A stretch of 64,000 nucleotides of DNA from an uncultured Alphaproteobacteria bacterium (GTDB lineage Bacteria; Pseudomonadota; Alphaproteobacteria; UBA9655): contig CALBSK010000001.1 of the NCBI GenBank assembly GCA_937967795.1, positions 10,658-74,657 on the forward strand, read 5' to 3'. The notes under the pieces were generated by a model. The model was not told where the DNA came from, did not search any database, and saw only the letters and a list, made by a program, of their open reading frames with translations. The stretch's first letter is position 1; each line of letters begins with the position of its first letter. The position numbers and the translations under genes are program-made. Shown one piece after another: positions 50,459 to 59,753 of this stretch.

Positions 50459-50827
50459 ATGTTATGGATAAAGCTACTCACCTGGTTTAAGGGAGAGCTT
50501 GTCGGCCAGGATTCCTTTGGAAATCGTTATTATCGAGAAAAAGGAGCTGAAAGTCTTAAGGAAAGACGGTGGGTTCTTTATAAAGGACGTCCAGAAGCCT
50601 CAAAAGTACCGGCGGAATGGCATGGATGGCTTCATCATACGATTGAAAGGCCGCCTGCTATTGAGACACTTAAAAGATGGCCTTGGGAGAAAAATCATCT
50701 TCCCAATCTTTCAGGAACACCCTATGCTTATCGACCATCAGGACATTTTTTTGCAGGGGGAAAACGAAAGCCAGCAACGGGGGATTATAAGGCCTGGTCT
50801 CCCCATGAGGTGAAGGATGAAAACTAA
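50459..50827 (+). CDS. NDUFA12-family complex I assembly/accessory protein
   Basis: A 122-residue protein of the NDUFA12 (B17.2) family, an accessory subunit of NADH:ubiquinone oxidoreductase found in mitochondria and alphaproteobacteria. The pattern DSFGNRYYREKGAESLKERRWVLYKGRPEASKVPAEWHGWLHH is diagnostic. GGGAG lies six bases before the ATG. Its end overlaps the start of mlaD by 11 bases. The link of these genes is usual for alphaproteobacteria and supports the taxonomic reading. Confidence 0.93.
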   Translation: MLWIKLLTWFKGELVGQDSFGNRYYREKGAESLKERRWVLYKGRPEASKVPAEWHGWLHHTIERPPAIETLKRWPWEKNHLPNLSGTPYAYRPSGHFFAGGKRKPATGDYKAWSPHEVKDEN

Positions 50828-51281
50828 CTTGCTTGAAGTTGGAATGGGAGCTGTGGTTCTTGTTGTATTCGCTGTTTTTGTTATATTTGCTTATTCAACA
50901 AGTCAATGGCAACCTTCCAAAGGGTATGAAGTAATAGCTAAATTTGATCGCATCGATGGGTTGATGCGAGGCGGTGATGTGCGTCTCAGTGGAGTGAAAG
51001 TGGGAACGGTTAAAGAGATCCATCTTGATCCTCATTCCTATCTAGCTGTTGTTCATATTACGCTCTCTCCTGATGTGACCCTTCCCAAGGACAGTGCGGC
51101 TGAAATTGTGAGCGATGGTCTTTTGGGAGGAAAAGTTCTGGCTCTTGTTCCAGGAGGAGAAGATGAGCTCATTCTCCCAGGAGGAGAAATCCTCCATACT
51201 CAAGCCGCCGTAAGTTTGGAATCCCTTATTGGACAATTTATTTTCAGTGCGCAAGATAAGAAAGATGACAGCCAGAAGTAG
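50817..51281 (+). CDS. mlaD: Lipid transport protein MlaD
   Basis: A 154-residue MCE-domain protein of the Mla phospholipid transport system, anchored in the inner membrane by a helix at about residues 5-28. The MCE domain is visible from KGYEVIAKFDRIDGLMRGGDVRLSGVKVGTVKEIHLD to VSDGLLGGKVLALVPGG. It keeps lipid asymmetry in the outer membrane. The other mla genes are not in the window. It overlaps NDUFA12 upstream. Confidence 0.92.
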   Translation: MKTNLLEVGMGAVVLVVFAVFVIFAYSTSQWQPSKGYEVIAKFDRIDGLMRGGDVRLSGVKVGTVKEIHLDPHSYLAVVHITLSPDVTLPKDSAAEIVSDGLLGGKVLALVPGGEDELILPGGEILHTQAAVSLESLIGQFIFSAQDKKDDSQK

Positions 51282-51366
51282 TCAGTTATCCGTCCTTAGT
51301 TACCAGAAAGTTTCTTATCTTACCGGATATACTCCTAAACTAGCATCAGGGATAAGGAAACTTGTT

Positions 51367-51876
51367 ATGATCGCTGATACTTGTTTGCTGATCACTCTTT
51401 TCATGACCCCTCTTTATGGACAAGGGTTTGACGCGCTTTTAAATGAGCTTTCTGGATCTGATGCGGATCAGTTGGAAAGTGAATTGGCAGATAAGAAAGG
51501 AGATCCATCCTCTTCTAAAACAGACGCTCCTTTCCTTTCTGAAGAGGATGAGTTTGCGCCCGAAAAGAACATTGTCACAAATGGTGTTACACTCCAAGGA
51601 CTGGATAAGCAAACGGCGCGTGTATTTATTATTAATGCGCCTATTGGAAAACCGATTGAATTTGGAAGCTTAAAAATCGTCGTTCACCATTGTGAAAACG
51701 CCCCGCTTGAAGACTATCAAGAATCCATGGCTTTTATAACGATCTCAGATAGAAGATCTAAAAGTGCCACCCACCCTCTTTTCTCGGGGTGGATGTTCGC
51801 ATCAAGCCCTTCTCTTTCAGCCCTTGACCACCCTATCTATGATGTATGGATTAAGGGATGTAAGAATATAGATTAG
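51367..51876 (+). CDS. DUF2155 domain-containing exported protein
   Basis: A 169-residue protein with a signal peptide (MIADTCLLITLFMTPLYGQG) and then the DUF2155 domain: GVTLQGLDKQTARVFIINAPIGKPIEFGSLKIVVHHC, then HPLFSGWMFASSPSLSALDHPIYDVWIKGC. The two Cys residues can form a disulfide. The frame is open from 51229, inside mlaD, but I start at 51367 because AAGGAA lies eight bases before this ATG and it begins the signal. The gene is found in alphaproteobacteria after mlaD; the molecular function is not known. Confidence 0.85.
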   Translation: MIADTCLLITLFMTPLYGQGFDALLNELSGSDADQLESELADKKGDPSSSKTDAPFLSEEDEFAPEKNIVTNGVTLQGLDKQTARVFIINAPIGKPIEFGSLKIVVHHCENAPLEDYQESMAFITISDRRSKSATHPLFSGWMFASSPSLSALDHPIYDVWIKGCKNID

Positions 51877-52056
51877 CCTCAGTTCGAGGTAAGAGATGGA
51901 TTTGTTATTCATCCAATTATCCGCTTTTTGCTTTTAAAGCAGGGACTCTGGATGTGGATTCTCGCCTCTTCCTTGGTATACCCCGACTCACGGAAATGAC
52001 ATACTTACTTTACGAGTCAATATATGTCTTTTTTAATTTCTTCCCTCGTATGAGAG

Positions 52057-54294
52057 TTATTCCAATAATCTTTGCCACCAACCTTTGCGGGCGCCAGCTT
52101 TTTTGCGTTGAGAGGGGGGTAAGGGAACGTCTTCTTCTGTTTTCTTATGATCACCTTTTTCATTAATTATTTCTTTCTTGGAAGACGGTAAAGATTGATT
52201 TTTTGATTGAGAGGCAGAGAAAGAGGATACCTCTGAAGAAGTGGGGCGCGACGAGACAGTTTCCCCTTCCTGAGGTTCTCTTCTCTCTTGCCGGTGTTTC
52301 CGATCAAACTTACGATATCTCCGGCGAGGTTTACTTCCAGAGACTTCTCTCTGTGGGGCTTCCGGTTGAGAGGAATCTCCCCCTATATTTTGAGTGATTT
52401 GTTCCTCTTTAGCAGGAGATTCTCTCGTTTCTTCAATAAGCGTTAGAGAAGGCGATGTTTCCTGAGGTTTGGCGAAGTGGCTACGGGGGCGTCGATCATG
52501 ACGTCGCTTTCTTGTATGGCGATGGCTTTCTTTTTCTAAAACTTGAGAAGAGGAAGCAACAAGTATTTCTTCTCCTTCTACGTTGTGTTTCGTCATTTCC
52601 TCTTCTTGTAGAGCTTCTTTTCGGATGCGTGAACGTTCAATTCTATAATCTGGGGGAATGAGCGTATCATCTCTAGAAAAGCGCACAGCAATCTTCCATT
52701 TTGTTTCAATATTTTGAAGAGTCGTTCTCTTTTGATTTAAAATATAAAGAGCAATTGAAGTAGGAATATAAACGATAATTTCATTCGCCTTTTGGGCCAT
52801 GGCCTCTTCTTCAATGGCTCGAAGGGCATGAAGGGAAGAAGACTCTACAGATCGAATCATTCCCGTTCCACGGCAAGATTGGCAAGGAAGGCTTGTGGAT
52901 TCAATGATATTTGGCCTTAAACGCTGGCGGGAAAGTTCTAAGAGACCAAAAGGACTGATGCGCCCGACTTGTACGCGCGCTCGATCATGTCTCATAGCGT
53001 CCTTCAATCGGCGTTCAACGGCTTCTACATTGCGACTTTCATCCATGTCGATAAAGTCAATAACAACGAGCCCCGCCAGATCTCGAAGACGTAACTGACG
53101 AGCCACTTCTTCTGCTGCTTCTAAGTTAGTTTTTAAAGCTGTTTCTTCGATATGGCGCTCACGCGTGGCTTTTCCAGAATTTACGTCAATCGCAACGAGA
53201 GCTTCCGTTGTTCCAAAAACAATATATCCCCCCGATCTTAATTGAATAACAGGGTTATGCATTGCATCAATTTGCTGTTCAACACCATAACGAAAAAAAA
53301 GAGGGATTTTATCATCATTATATTGTTTGATTTTTTTAGAATGGCTGGGCATGAGCTTGCGAATAAATTCTTTTGCTTCTTTATAACCCTCTTCTCCTTC
53401 AACCCAAATTTCATCAATATCACGAGAATAATAATCTCGGATAGCTCGTTTCAAGAGATTACTTTCCTCGTAAATGAGAGCGGGAGCAATGGAATGAAGA
53501 GTTTTCTCTCGAATATCGTTCCAAAGTTTCATCAAATAATCGCAGTCTCTCTTTATTTCAATTTTGCTCCGTGATATGCCGGCGGTGCGGATAATCAGTG
53601 ACGTTGTTTCAGGGAGACTGATGGATTCAATAATTCCTCGTAAGCGTTTGCGATCGGAGGCATTCGTGATTTTTCGTGAAATTCCTCCCCCCTTAGCTGC
53701 GTTGGGCATTAAAACGCAATATCGGCCCGCTAGAGAGAGATATGTTGTAAGAGCAGCACCTTTCGCACCACGTTCTTCTTTTGTTATCTGGACAAGCATG
53801 ATTTGGCGTCGTTTGATGACCTCTTGAATTTTATATTGACGCAAAGGACGATGGCGATGGGGGCGTTCTTGGATTTCTTCAACATCCTCACCTCCTAAAA
53901 TTTCTACGCCATTATTGGGGGTGAGGTCTTCTGTCAACTCCTCGATAGAAGAGAGCGCTTCTTCCTCACCTCGAGCCATCAGAGCTTCGCGGTCTTCTAT
54001 GGGGATTCGATAATAATCGGGGTGAATTTCATTAAAAGCGAGGAAACCATGTCTATTCCCCCCAAACTCCACAAAAGCAGCTTGAAGAGAAGGCTCGATA
54101 CGTATTACCTTTGCAAGGTAGATGTTCCCCTTAAGCTGTTTTTTTGTTGTGGTTTCAAAATCGAACTCTTCAAGACGGTCATTACTTAAAATCGCCACCC
54201 GTGATTCTTCAGGGTGGGAGGCATCAATTAACATTTGTTTACCCATGGGTCCAACTCCATACATGATCCTCATCAGAGGATATTTATTTGGCAA
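52057..54294 (-). CDS. rne: Ribonuclease E/G (Rne/Rng family)
   Basis: A 745-residue endoribonuclease that starts mRNA decay and processes rRNA. The conserved start is KQMLIDASHPEESRVAILSNDRLEEFDFE, followed by an S1 domain with a large insertion (about 50-165). The catalytic DNase I-like domain follows, with AIDVNSGKATRERHIEETALKTNLEAAEEVARQLRLRDLAGLVVIDFIDM. The zinc link CQSCRGTGMI lies near residue 475, and a charged, low-complexity tail occupies about 570-745. The exact start is uncertain (ATGs at residues 1, 8, 11, 17 and 21). The unit is alone. Confidence 0.93.
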   Translation of the reverse strand: MPNKYPLMRIMYGVGPMGKQMLIDASHPEESRVAILSNDRLEEFDFETTTKKQLKGNIYLAKVIRIEPSLQAAFVEFGGNRHGFLAFNEIHPDYYRIPIEDREALMARGEEEALSSIEELTEDLTPNNGVEILGGEDVEEIQERPHRHRPLRQYKIQEVIKRRQIMLVQITKEERGAKGAALTTYLSLAGRYCVLMPNAAKGGGISRKITNASDRKRLRGIIESISLPETTSLIIRTAGISRSKIEIKRDCDYLMKLWNDIREKTLHSIAPALIYEESNLLKRAIRDYYSRDIDEIWVEGEEGYKEAKEFIRKLMPSHSKKIKQYNDDKIPLFFRYGVEQQIDAMHNPVIQLRSGGYIVFGTTEALVAIDVNSGKATRERHIEETALKTNLEAAEEVARQLRLRDLAGLVVIDFIDMDESRNVEAVERRLKDAMRHDRARVQVGRISPFGLLELSRQRLRPNIIESTSLPCQSCRGTGMIRSVESSSLHALRAIEEEAMAQKANEIIVYIPTSIALYILNQKRTTLQNIETKWKIAVRFSRDDTLIPPDYRIERSRIRKEALQEEEMTKHNVEGEEILVASSSQVLEKESHRHTRKRRHDRRPRSHFAKPQETSPSLTLIEETRESPAKEEQITQNIGGDSSQPEAPQREVSGSKPRRRYRKFDRKHRQERREPQEGETVSSRPTSSEVSSFSASQSKNQSLPSSKKEIINEKGDHKKTEEDVPLPPSQRKKAGARKGWWQRLLE

Positions 54295-54612
54295 TCGGAA
54301 ACCTTGGACGTTTCGATTAACTTCCCCTTAACCTCATACAAAAAGGTATATACAAAAGAGAAGATTGACCTACAGGGAGAGAGATAGAGTAATGATATAT
54401 CATATGATGCGTCTCATCCCTTAAATGTTTTAATATGGCCATTGTATTAAAATCGAACCTATCATTGGTTTCGTCTTACGTTATTGTTTAAATTCTTCTT
54501 GGTGATCGACAAAAACTCAGGGATTCATCAGTTTTCTTTTTTATCTCCCTTGAACTACATCCTTTTACCAAGAGGCAACTTTATATTTTTCAGCATACTC
54601 CTATCTTGTCCA
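54295..54612. other. Intergenic region between rne and recG, no gene seen
   Basis: The stretch is AT-rich with short palindromes such as ATGATATATCAT and no open frame I would support. It holds the promoters of the divergent rne and recG genes. Confidence 0.5.
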
Positions 54613-54714
54613 GGACACAACTTTTTTATTTTAGGCGAGGGGACAAAAACTCCTAGGTAATTTTCCTTTTTTTGTCCTAAAGTAAAAAAGAAGAATAGTT
54701 AAGAAATTGTGTCC
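54613..54714. other. Imperfect inverted repeat upstream of recG
   Basis: GGACACAA (54613-54620) and TTGTGTCC (54707-54714) are perfect inverted ends. Inside each arm are further matching parts, TTTTAGG-GGACAAAAA against the reverse of TTTTTGTCCTAAAGT. The right end stops ten bases before the recG ATG. It may be a small non-autonomous element or a long hairpin in the recG leader. Confidence 0.45.
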
Positions 54715-54724
54715 TAAAAACATT

Positions 54725-56794
54725 ATGCGCCCAGAAATTCTCTTTCCTCTTTACGCCACCCTTGAAAATTTAAAAGGAGTTGGGCCAGGCATTGCGAAAA
54801 CACTCAATCGTTTGGGACTAAAGCGTGTGATTGACGTAATTTGGCATTTACCAATAGGGATTGCTTATTTTCCACTCAAACGTTCATTAAGAGGGTGCAG
54901 GACAGGAGATTCGGTAGCGATTGTGGCATCGGTCAGAGCTTATGAACCGTCCATTAAAGGAAAGCGTCAACCTTTTAAAGTTATATGTGAAGTGGAAAGA
55001 GAGATTTTAATTCTCACCTTTTTTAAAGCTTACCCTAAAACTATCGAAGCTCGATTACCTATAGGTCAAGCTCGCCTCATTTGTGGGACCCTCGATCGAT
55101 TTTTGGGTCAGTGGCAAATAGCTCATCCTGAACGGATTGTTCCGGCAGAAAGGGCGGCCTATTGGCAAGATAAAACACCTCTTTATCCGCTTACGGCGGG
55201 GCTTTTTCAATATCAAGCTCAAAAATTAATTCAAACAGCGCTTAAACGAGCGCCTGATTTGCCCGAATGGATTTCTCCTCCCTACAATTCTTCATGGCCG
55301 TCTTGGCGAAAGGCTCTTGAAAAAGTTCATGCTCCTCAGAATGAAAGTGACTTATCTTCGTCACATTCCGCAAGGGAACGTCTAGCCTTCGATGAGCTTT
55401 TGGCCGATCAATTAGCCTTGAGTTTAGGGAGAGCTTTCCAGCCGAAGGGAAAATCTATTATTGCAGAAGGACTTTTAAAGAAGAGAATTTTGGAAGCCTT
55501 TGGTCATCCTCTCACACCAGGACAAGCGCAAGCTTTAAAGGAGATCGAGAAGGACTTGGCCTCTCCTTCTCGTATGGTGCGCCTTCTGCAGGGGGACGTA
55601 GGATCAGGAAAAACATTAGTCGCTTTTTTGGCGATTGCGCAAGCGATTGAAGCGGGTTTTCAAGCTGCTTTCCTCGCTCCTACGGAAATTCTGGCAAATC
55701 AGCATGCTCAAACGTTGGAGACTTTAGGGAAAGATGCGGGAATTAAGGTCGCTCTTCTCACAAGTCGACAAAGAAACAGGAAGAATTTATATGAAGATTT
55801 AACCCGTGGGAAGATCAAGCTTGTCGTTGGAACTCATGCGCTTTTACAAGAGACTGCCCAATTCTCAAATCTTGGTCTTGTGGTGATTGATGAGCAACAT
55901 CGTTTTGGGGTAGAACAACGTTTAAATTTAACGGCGAAAGGTGAAGCCGTTGATGTCTTAGCCATGACGGCAACTCCTATTCCGCGCACCTTATGTTTGA
56001 CCACATATGGAGACTTAGATATTTCGCGTATTCCTGATAAGCCTCAAGGTCGTAAGCCCATCAAAACGCGTGTTTTAGGTGTAAACCGTCTTGAAGAAGT
56101 TTATGCGGGTCTTAAACGTCTTTTGGATGAGGGGCAACAAATTTATTGGGTATGTCCTTTAGTTGAAGAATCAGAAGTGCTTGATCTAGCGGCAGCTAAG
56201 GAGCGGTGCGACCATCTTAAGAGGATTTTAGGAGATGATAAGGTAGGACTGGTTTACGGAAAGCAAAAGAGTGAAGAAAAAGAATCTGCAATGGCTCGAT
56301 TTAAGGAAGGCTCATGTTCGGTCCTCGTTGCGACAACGGTTATTGAGGTTGGAATTGATGTCAAAGCAGCCAATCTTATGGTCATTGAGCATGCTGAGAG
56401 ATTTGGCCTTTCTCAGCTTCACCAGCTTCGTGGTCGAGTGGGAAGGGGAGAGGCCCAGGCGCATTGCCTTCTTCTTTACGGATATCCTCTCTCAGAAATT
56501 GCTAAACGGAGACTTCAAGTGATGCGTGATACGAATGATGGTTTTCACATTGCAGAAGAAGATTTAGCCTTGCGAGGAGGGGGAGACGTTTTAGGAACGA
56601 AACAAAGCGGATTGCCTTCTTATAAACTTGCTGATCCTCTTACATGTGGCCCGCTTCTTGAAAAAGCCTATGAAGCTGCGCAGAACTTATTAAAAGATGA
56701 TCCTAAGCTTCTTTCTCCCCAAGGCAGGGCCGCACGCCTTCTTCTTTCTCTTTTTGGGCAAGAGAAGATCATCTATACACTCATGTCGGGGTAG
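54725..56794 (+). CDS. recG: ATP-dependent DNA helicase RecG
   Basis: A 689-residue helicase that remodels stalled replication forks. The N-terminal wedge domain has LENLKGVGPGIAKTLNRLGLK and an OB fold near 60-140. Walker A is LLQGDVGSGKTLVAF (about 288-302), the DEAH-type box is VVIDEQHRFGVEQR near 385, and the C-terminal helicase motifs are TVIEVGIDVKAANLMVIEHAERFGLSQLHQLRGRVGRG near 540-576. The ATG at 54725 (MRPEILFPLYATL) is preferred to an upstream TTG inside an inverted repeat. Confidence 0.96.
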   Translation: MRPEILFPLYATLENLKGVGPGIAKTLNRLGLKRVIDVIWHLPIGIAYFPLKRSLRGCRTGDSVAIVASVRAYEPSIKGKRQPFKVICEVEREILILTFFKAYPKTIEARLPIGQARLICGTLDRFLGQWQIAHPERIVPAERAAYWQDKTPLYPLTAGLFQYQAQKLIQTALKRAPDLPEWISPPYNSSWPSWRKALEKVHAPQNESDLSSSHSARERLAFDELLADQLALSLGRAFQPKGKSIIAEGLLKKRILEAFGHPLTPGQAQALKEIEKDLASPSRMVRLLQGDVGSGKTLVAFLAIAQAIEAGFQAAFLAPTEILANQHAQTLETLGKDAGIKVALLTSRQRNRKNLYEDLTRGKIKLVVGTHALLQETAQFSNLGLVVIDEQHRFGVEQRLNLTAKGEAVDVLAMTATPIPRTLCLTTYGDLDISRIPDKPQGRKPIKTRVLGVNRLEEVYAGLKRLLDEGQQIYWVCPLVEESEVLDLAAAKERCDHLKRILGDDKVGLVYGKQKSEEKESAMARFKEGSCSVLVATTVIEVGIDVKAANLMVIEHAERFGLSQLHQLRGRVGRGEAQAHCLLLYGYPLSEIAKRRLQVMRDTNDGFHIAEEDLALRGGGDVLGTKQSGLPSYKLADPLTCGPLLEKAYEAAQNLLKDDPKLLSPQGRAARLLLSLFGQEKIIYTLMSG

Positions 56795-56813
56795 TTTTAA
56801 AAGAAAATAGAAA

Positions 56814-57503
56814 ATGATGGCGGTTAATGTTTTTATATGTGAAGATAAAGAAATTCCCCTTTACTATAAACCTAGTCAAAGAGCAAAACGGCTTTCTTTG
56901 CGATTATCTCCCAGAGAAGCTTCTCTTATGTTGACAATCCCCCCTCGAACAACAGACTCTCAAATCACAGCTTTTCTCAAGCAATGTACGCCTTGGGTAA
57001 AAAATCAGCTTAAAAAGCTCTCCTCAATTAAAGTAATTAAGCCAGGAGAAGAAATTTCTCTTCATGGAACGGTCTTTCAGTGTATTACTGATCCATTACG
57101 TCGCAAACCAGCTCTTTGTAAAGTAACGAATACATTACACCTTCCTCCTCGGTTCGAATCAAAGGATCTTTATGATTTCTTTAAAATAATGGCAGCTGAG
57201 GTGCTTACTCCCTATATAGAAAAAGCAGCGCGTGATTTAGAACAGTCTTTTCAGAAAATCAATATTCGAGATTCAAAATCCCGTTGGGGAAGCTGTTCAG
57301 CGAGAAAAACTATTTCTTTAAGTTGGCGGTTAATTTTAGCACCTCCCGAGGTTGCTGAATACGTTTGCATTCATGAAGTTGCCCATCTTCTCCATATGAA
57401 CCATAGCAAAGCTTTTTGGAAGGTTGTGAGTGGTCTTTGCCCTGCGTACCGCAATCATCAAAAATGGCTCAAACATTATGGTCCGTCTTTAATACATGTT
57501 TGA
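56814..57503 (+). CDS. YgjP-type zinc metallopeptidase (DUF45)
   Basis: A 229-residue protein of the M48-related YgjP/WLM-like family. The zinc site HEVAHLLHMNHSKAFWKVV (HExxH plus a further His) lies near residues 187-205. The preceding RDSKSRWGSCSARKTISLSWRLILAP is the other signature of the family. Its cellular role is poorly known. It lies 19 bases after recG on the same strand and overlaps the convergent neighbour by 35 bases at its end. Confidence 0.88.
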   Translation: MMAVNVFICEDKEIPLYYKPSQRAKRLSLRLSPREASLMLTIPPRTTDSQITAFLKQCTPWVKNQLKKLSSIKVIKPGEEISLHGTVFQCITDPLRRKPALCKVTNTLHLPPRFESKDLYDFFKIMAAEVLTPYIEKAARDLEQSFQKINIRDSKSRWGSCSARKTISLSWRLILAPPEVAEYVCIHEVAHLLHMNHSKAFWKVVSGLCPAYRNHQKWLKHYGPSLIHV

Positions 57504-57864
57504 AAAAGCGCCAGTTTCTTTTTAGGTAAGAAAATTCCTCAGTAAGATAAAATCTAATTTTATAAGGTTCTTTCATGCCCTCAAAATAAACATCATACGT
57601 GCAGCATGTTCCCTGTTTGCATTTTGTATCAGGAGGTTGGATGACTTCCGCGCTGAGAGGATGAGAACGACCTAAAGGAGGATGATTGATGATTTGCCAA
57701 TAAGTGTTAGTATAGTCATCATCAGAAACGGGTCTGTTTGTATATATCGCCGATTCAATAGTGCTTGGAAAGAGGAGAGGACAATTTGAAATGTCTGGGC
57801 GCGTATAGCCTTTAGCTGATCCTAAAAACATCGAGGCTAAAAGTAGGAAATATATTTTTTTCAT
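57469..57864 (-). CDS. Small exported protein, possibly DUF3757-like
   Basis: A 131-residue protein with a signal peptide (MKKIYFLLLASMFLGSAKG). The mature part has the pattern NCPLLFPSTIESAIYTNRP, then WQIINHPPLGRSHPLSAEV, and a cysteine cluster CKQGTCCTYDVYF. It is reminiscent of short secreted proteins of the DUF3757 group found in Legionella and other host-associated bacteria, but I am not sure of that family. It overlaps the end of the metallopeptidase gene by 35 bases, tail to tail. Confidence 0.6.
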   Translation of the reverse strand: MKKIYFLLLASMFLGSAKGYTRPDISNCPLLFPSTIESAIYTNRPVSDDDYTNTYWQIINHPPLGRSHPLSAEVIQPPDTKCKQGTCCTYDVYFEGMKEPYKIRFYLTEEFSYLKRNWRFFKHVLKTDHNV

Positions 57865-58012
57865 ATTTTATTTTTCTTTAAATTTTTTATATCATTATTT
57901 TATTACATATAGATTAAATAATTTCTAAAAAAAAGATAAAAATGCCAGCTATTCGCAAAAGTTAGGGATGAAAAACTGCCATAAAATTTTGAAAGAAAGG
58001 GAAGGACATGTC

Positions 58013-58102
58013 ATGAAGAAAGGTAAAGTCATTGAGCTTGTACAGAAAGAAGAGTTTAAAGATCCATCCACAGAAATTATCTCCTCCTTTTTTAAAGTAT
58101 GA
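58013..58102 (+). pseudogene. N-terminal remnant of an IS256-family transposase
   Basis: A 29-codon frame, MKKGKVIELVQKEEFKDP followed by STEIIS, resembles the start of IS256-type transposases (KVIEL...F.DPLTE.LR.GA). GGAAGGAC lies about eight bases before the ATG. The frame ends after STEIISSFFKV, at the stop of the next gene, and nothing further of the transposase is seen. This is a short remnant of an old insertion. Confidence 0.5.
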
Positions 58103-59753
58103 AATGTTTTTGATAGTCTTCAAGCCACTTTCTTTCCCGTTGGGTAAGCAAGCAATCCTCAATAAGGTTGAGGTCTAAGGGGACGAGTGTAAGGGTCTCA
58201 AATCCATAAAACCCTTTAAATTGTGGAAGTTCAATGACACGGACTAAATTCTCTATGCGAATCCCATATTCACCTTCTTTATAATAGCCTGGCTCATTTG
58301 AAAGAATCATGCCGGGGAGGAGAGGGACGTCCGTCCCTTTCTTTGAAATTCCTTGAGGCCCCTCATGGACGCTAAGATAACTACCGACACCATGCCCTGT
58401 GCCGTGATCATAGTCACATCCTATCTCCCATAAAAACTGCCGCGCTAACACATCGAGCTGACTTCCCGTTGTTCCTTTGGGGAAGATAGCCGTTGCGATC
58501 GCAATATGACCTTTAAGAACCCGCGTATAGCGATCTTTTTGCTCAACAGTTGGTGTTCCAAGAGCAATCGTGCGCGTGACATCCGTTGTACCCGTCAGAT
58601 ATTGACCTCCTGAATCTAAGAGATAAAGACCCCCTCGTGTTAACGGAATATCCGACTCTGGCGTAACACCATAATGAATAATAGCGCCATGAGCCCCAAA
58701 GGCAGAAATTGTTGTAAAACTTAAATCTTCAAAATGCTGACCTTCTTTTCGAAAATCATAAAGCTTTTGAGCCGCTGAAAGTTCTGTCGTTTCTCCCCTC
58801 AAGGGTTGCTCTTCAAGCCACTTTAAAAACCGGTTGAGAGCGATTCCATCTTGAATATGCGCCTGAATGGCTCCTTGAATCTCAACCCTATTCTTAATGG
58901 CTTTTGGTAAAAGACAGGGATCTTTGTCTCGGACAAGGGTCGCTCCTGCATGCTCCAAAGTTTGAATCAGAAGAAGAGGAACACTTTGAGGGTCTATTTG
59001 ACAGGATCCGTTAATCTTGTCCAGATAATTGAGAAGTTGGTGAATATCAATAGCCCTCCCCCCACCTTGGCGAAAATGATTAAAGAGGGGTCCATTAATT
59101 TTATTTAAATCCACAAAGAAGTCATAAGATCCATCTTTATGAAGCAAACACACACTATGAACGATGGGGGTATGGGGCACATCATTCCCTCGGATATTTA
59201 AAAGCCAAGCAATGGAATCACAGGCGGTGATCAAAAGATGGTCAGCCTTAATCCATGACGCAATGCGTTTGCGTTTGCTTTCATCACTTTCTCCTGCATA
59301 CGTCAAGGGATGAAGACGAATAAAGTCTTGGGGGGGTAAAGGGCGGTCCGCCCACAACCCATCAATAGGATTTTCTTTTAGAGAGACAAGGGGATTATGA
59401 TATTTCTGAAGTTGCACTTCTGTAAAAAGCCAAGGATCAAATCCTATCTTTTCATCAGCTGTCAGGTTTTCTGAAACCCACTTAGCAGGCGTTTTTTGAC
59501 CCGTATTGTAAAGTTCAAAAAAAGAAGGAATTTCTTTTTTCGCTTGAAGAATATAGCGGCCATCTGTAAAGAAAGCCGCTTTACTCTGCGTCACAAGCGC
59601 AAGCCCAGCCGATCCCGTAAAGCCTGTCAGCCAGTTAAGTCTTTCAGAGCAAGGCGCAATATACTCTCCTTGATATTCGTCCGTCCGAGGAATAAGAAGA
59701 CCCGCAAGTCCTTCTGTTTCCATAAAATCGCGAAGGGCTTTAATCTTATCCAT
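58092..59753 (-). CDS. Aminopeptidase P family (Xaa-Pro aminopeptidase)
   Basis: A 553-residue M24-family peptidase of the long, three-domain type. It removes N-terminal residues that precede proline. The metal-binding residues appear in LLDSGGQYLTGTTDVTRTIALG, DYDHGTGHGVGSYLSVHEGP, ILSNEPGYYKEGEYGIRIENLV and the final FETLTLVPLD. The start at 59753 (MDKIKALRDFMETEGLAG) is typical and overlaps the end of prmA by eight bases; a longer frame would run into prmA. It is the second gene of a prmA-pepP unit. Confidence 0.92.
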   Translation of the reverse strand: MDKIKALRDFMETEGLAGLLIPRTDEYQGEYIAPCSERLNWLTGFTGSAGLALVTQSKAAFFTDGRYILQAKKEIPSFFELYNTGQKTPAKWVSENLTADEKIGFDPWLFTEVQLQKYHNPLVSLKENPIDGLWADRPLPPQDFIRLHPLTYAGESDESKRKRIASWIKADHLLITACDSIAWLLNIRGNDVPHTPIVHSVCLLHKDGSYDFFVDLNKINGPLFNHFRQGGGRAIDIHQLLNYLDKINGSCQIDPQSVPLLLIQTLEHAGATLVRDKDPCLLPKAIKNRVEIQGAIQAHIQDGIALNRFLKWLEEQPLRGETTELSAAQKLYDFRKEGQHFEDLSFTTISAFGAHGAIIHYGVTPESDIPLTRGGLYLLDSGGQYLTGTTDVTRTIALGTPTVEQKDRYTRVLKGHIAIATAIFPKGTTGSQLDVLARQFLWEIGCDYDHGTGHGVGSYLSVHEGPQGISKKGTDVPLLPGMILSNEPGYYKEGEYGIRIENLVRVIELPQFKGFYGFETLTLVPLDLNLIEDCLLTQRERKWLEDYQKHFIL

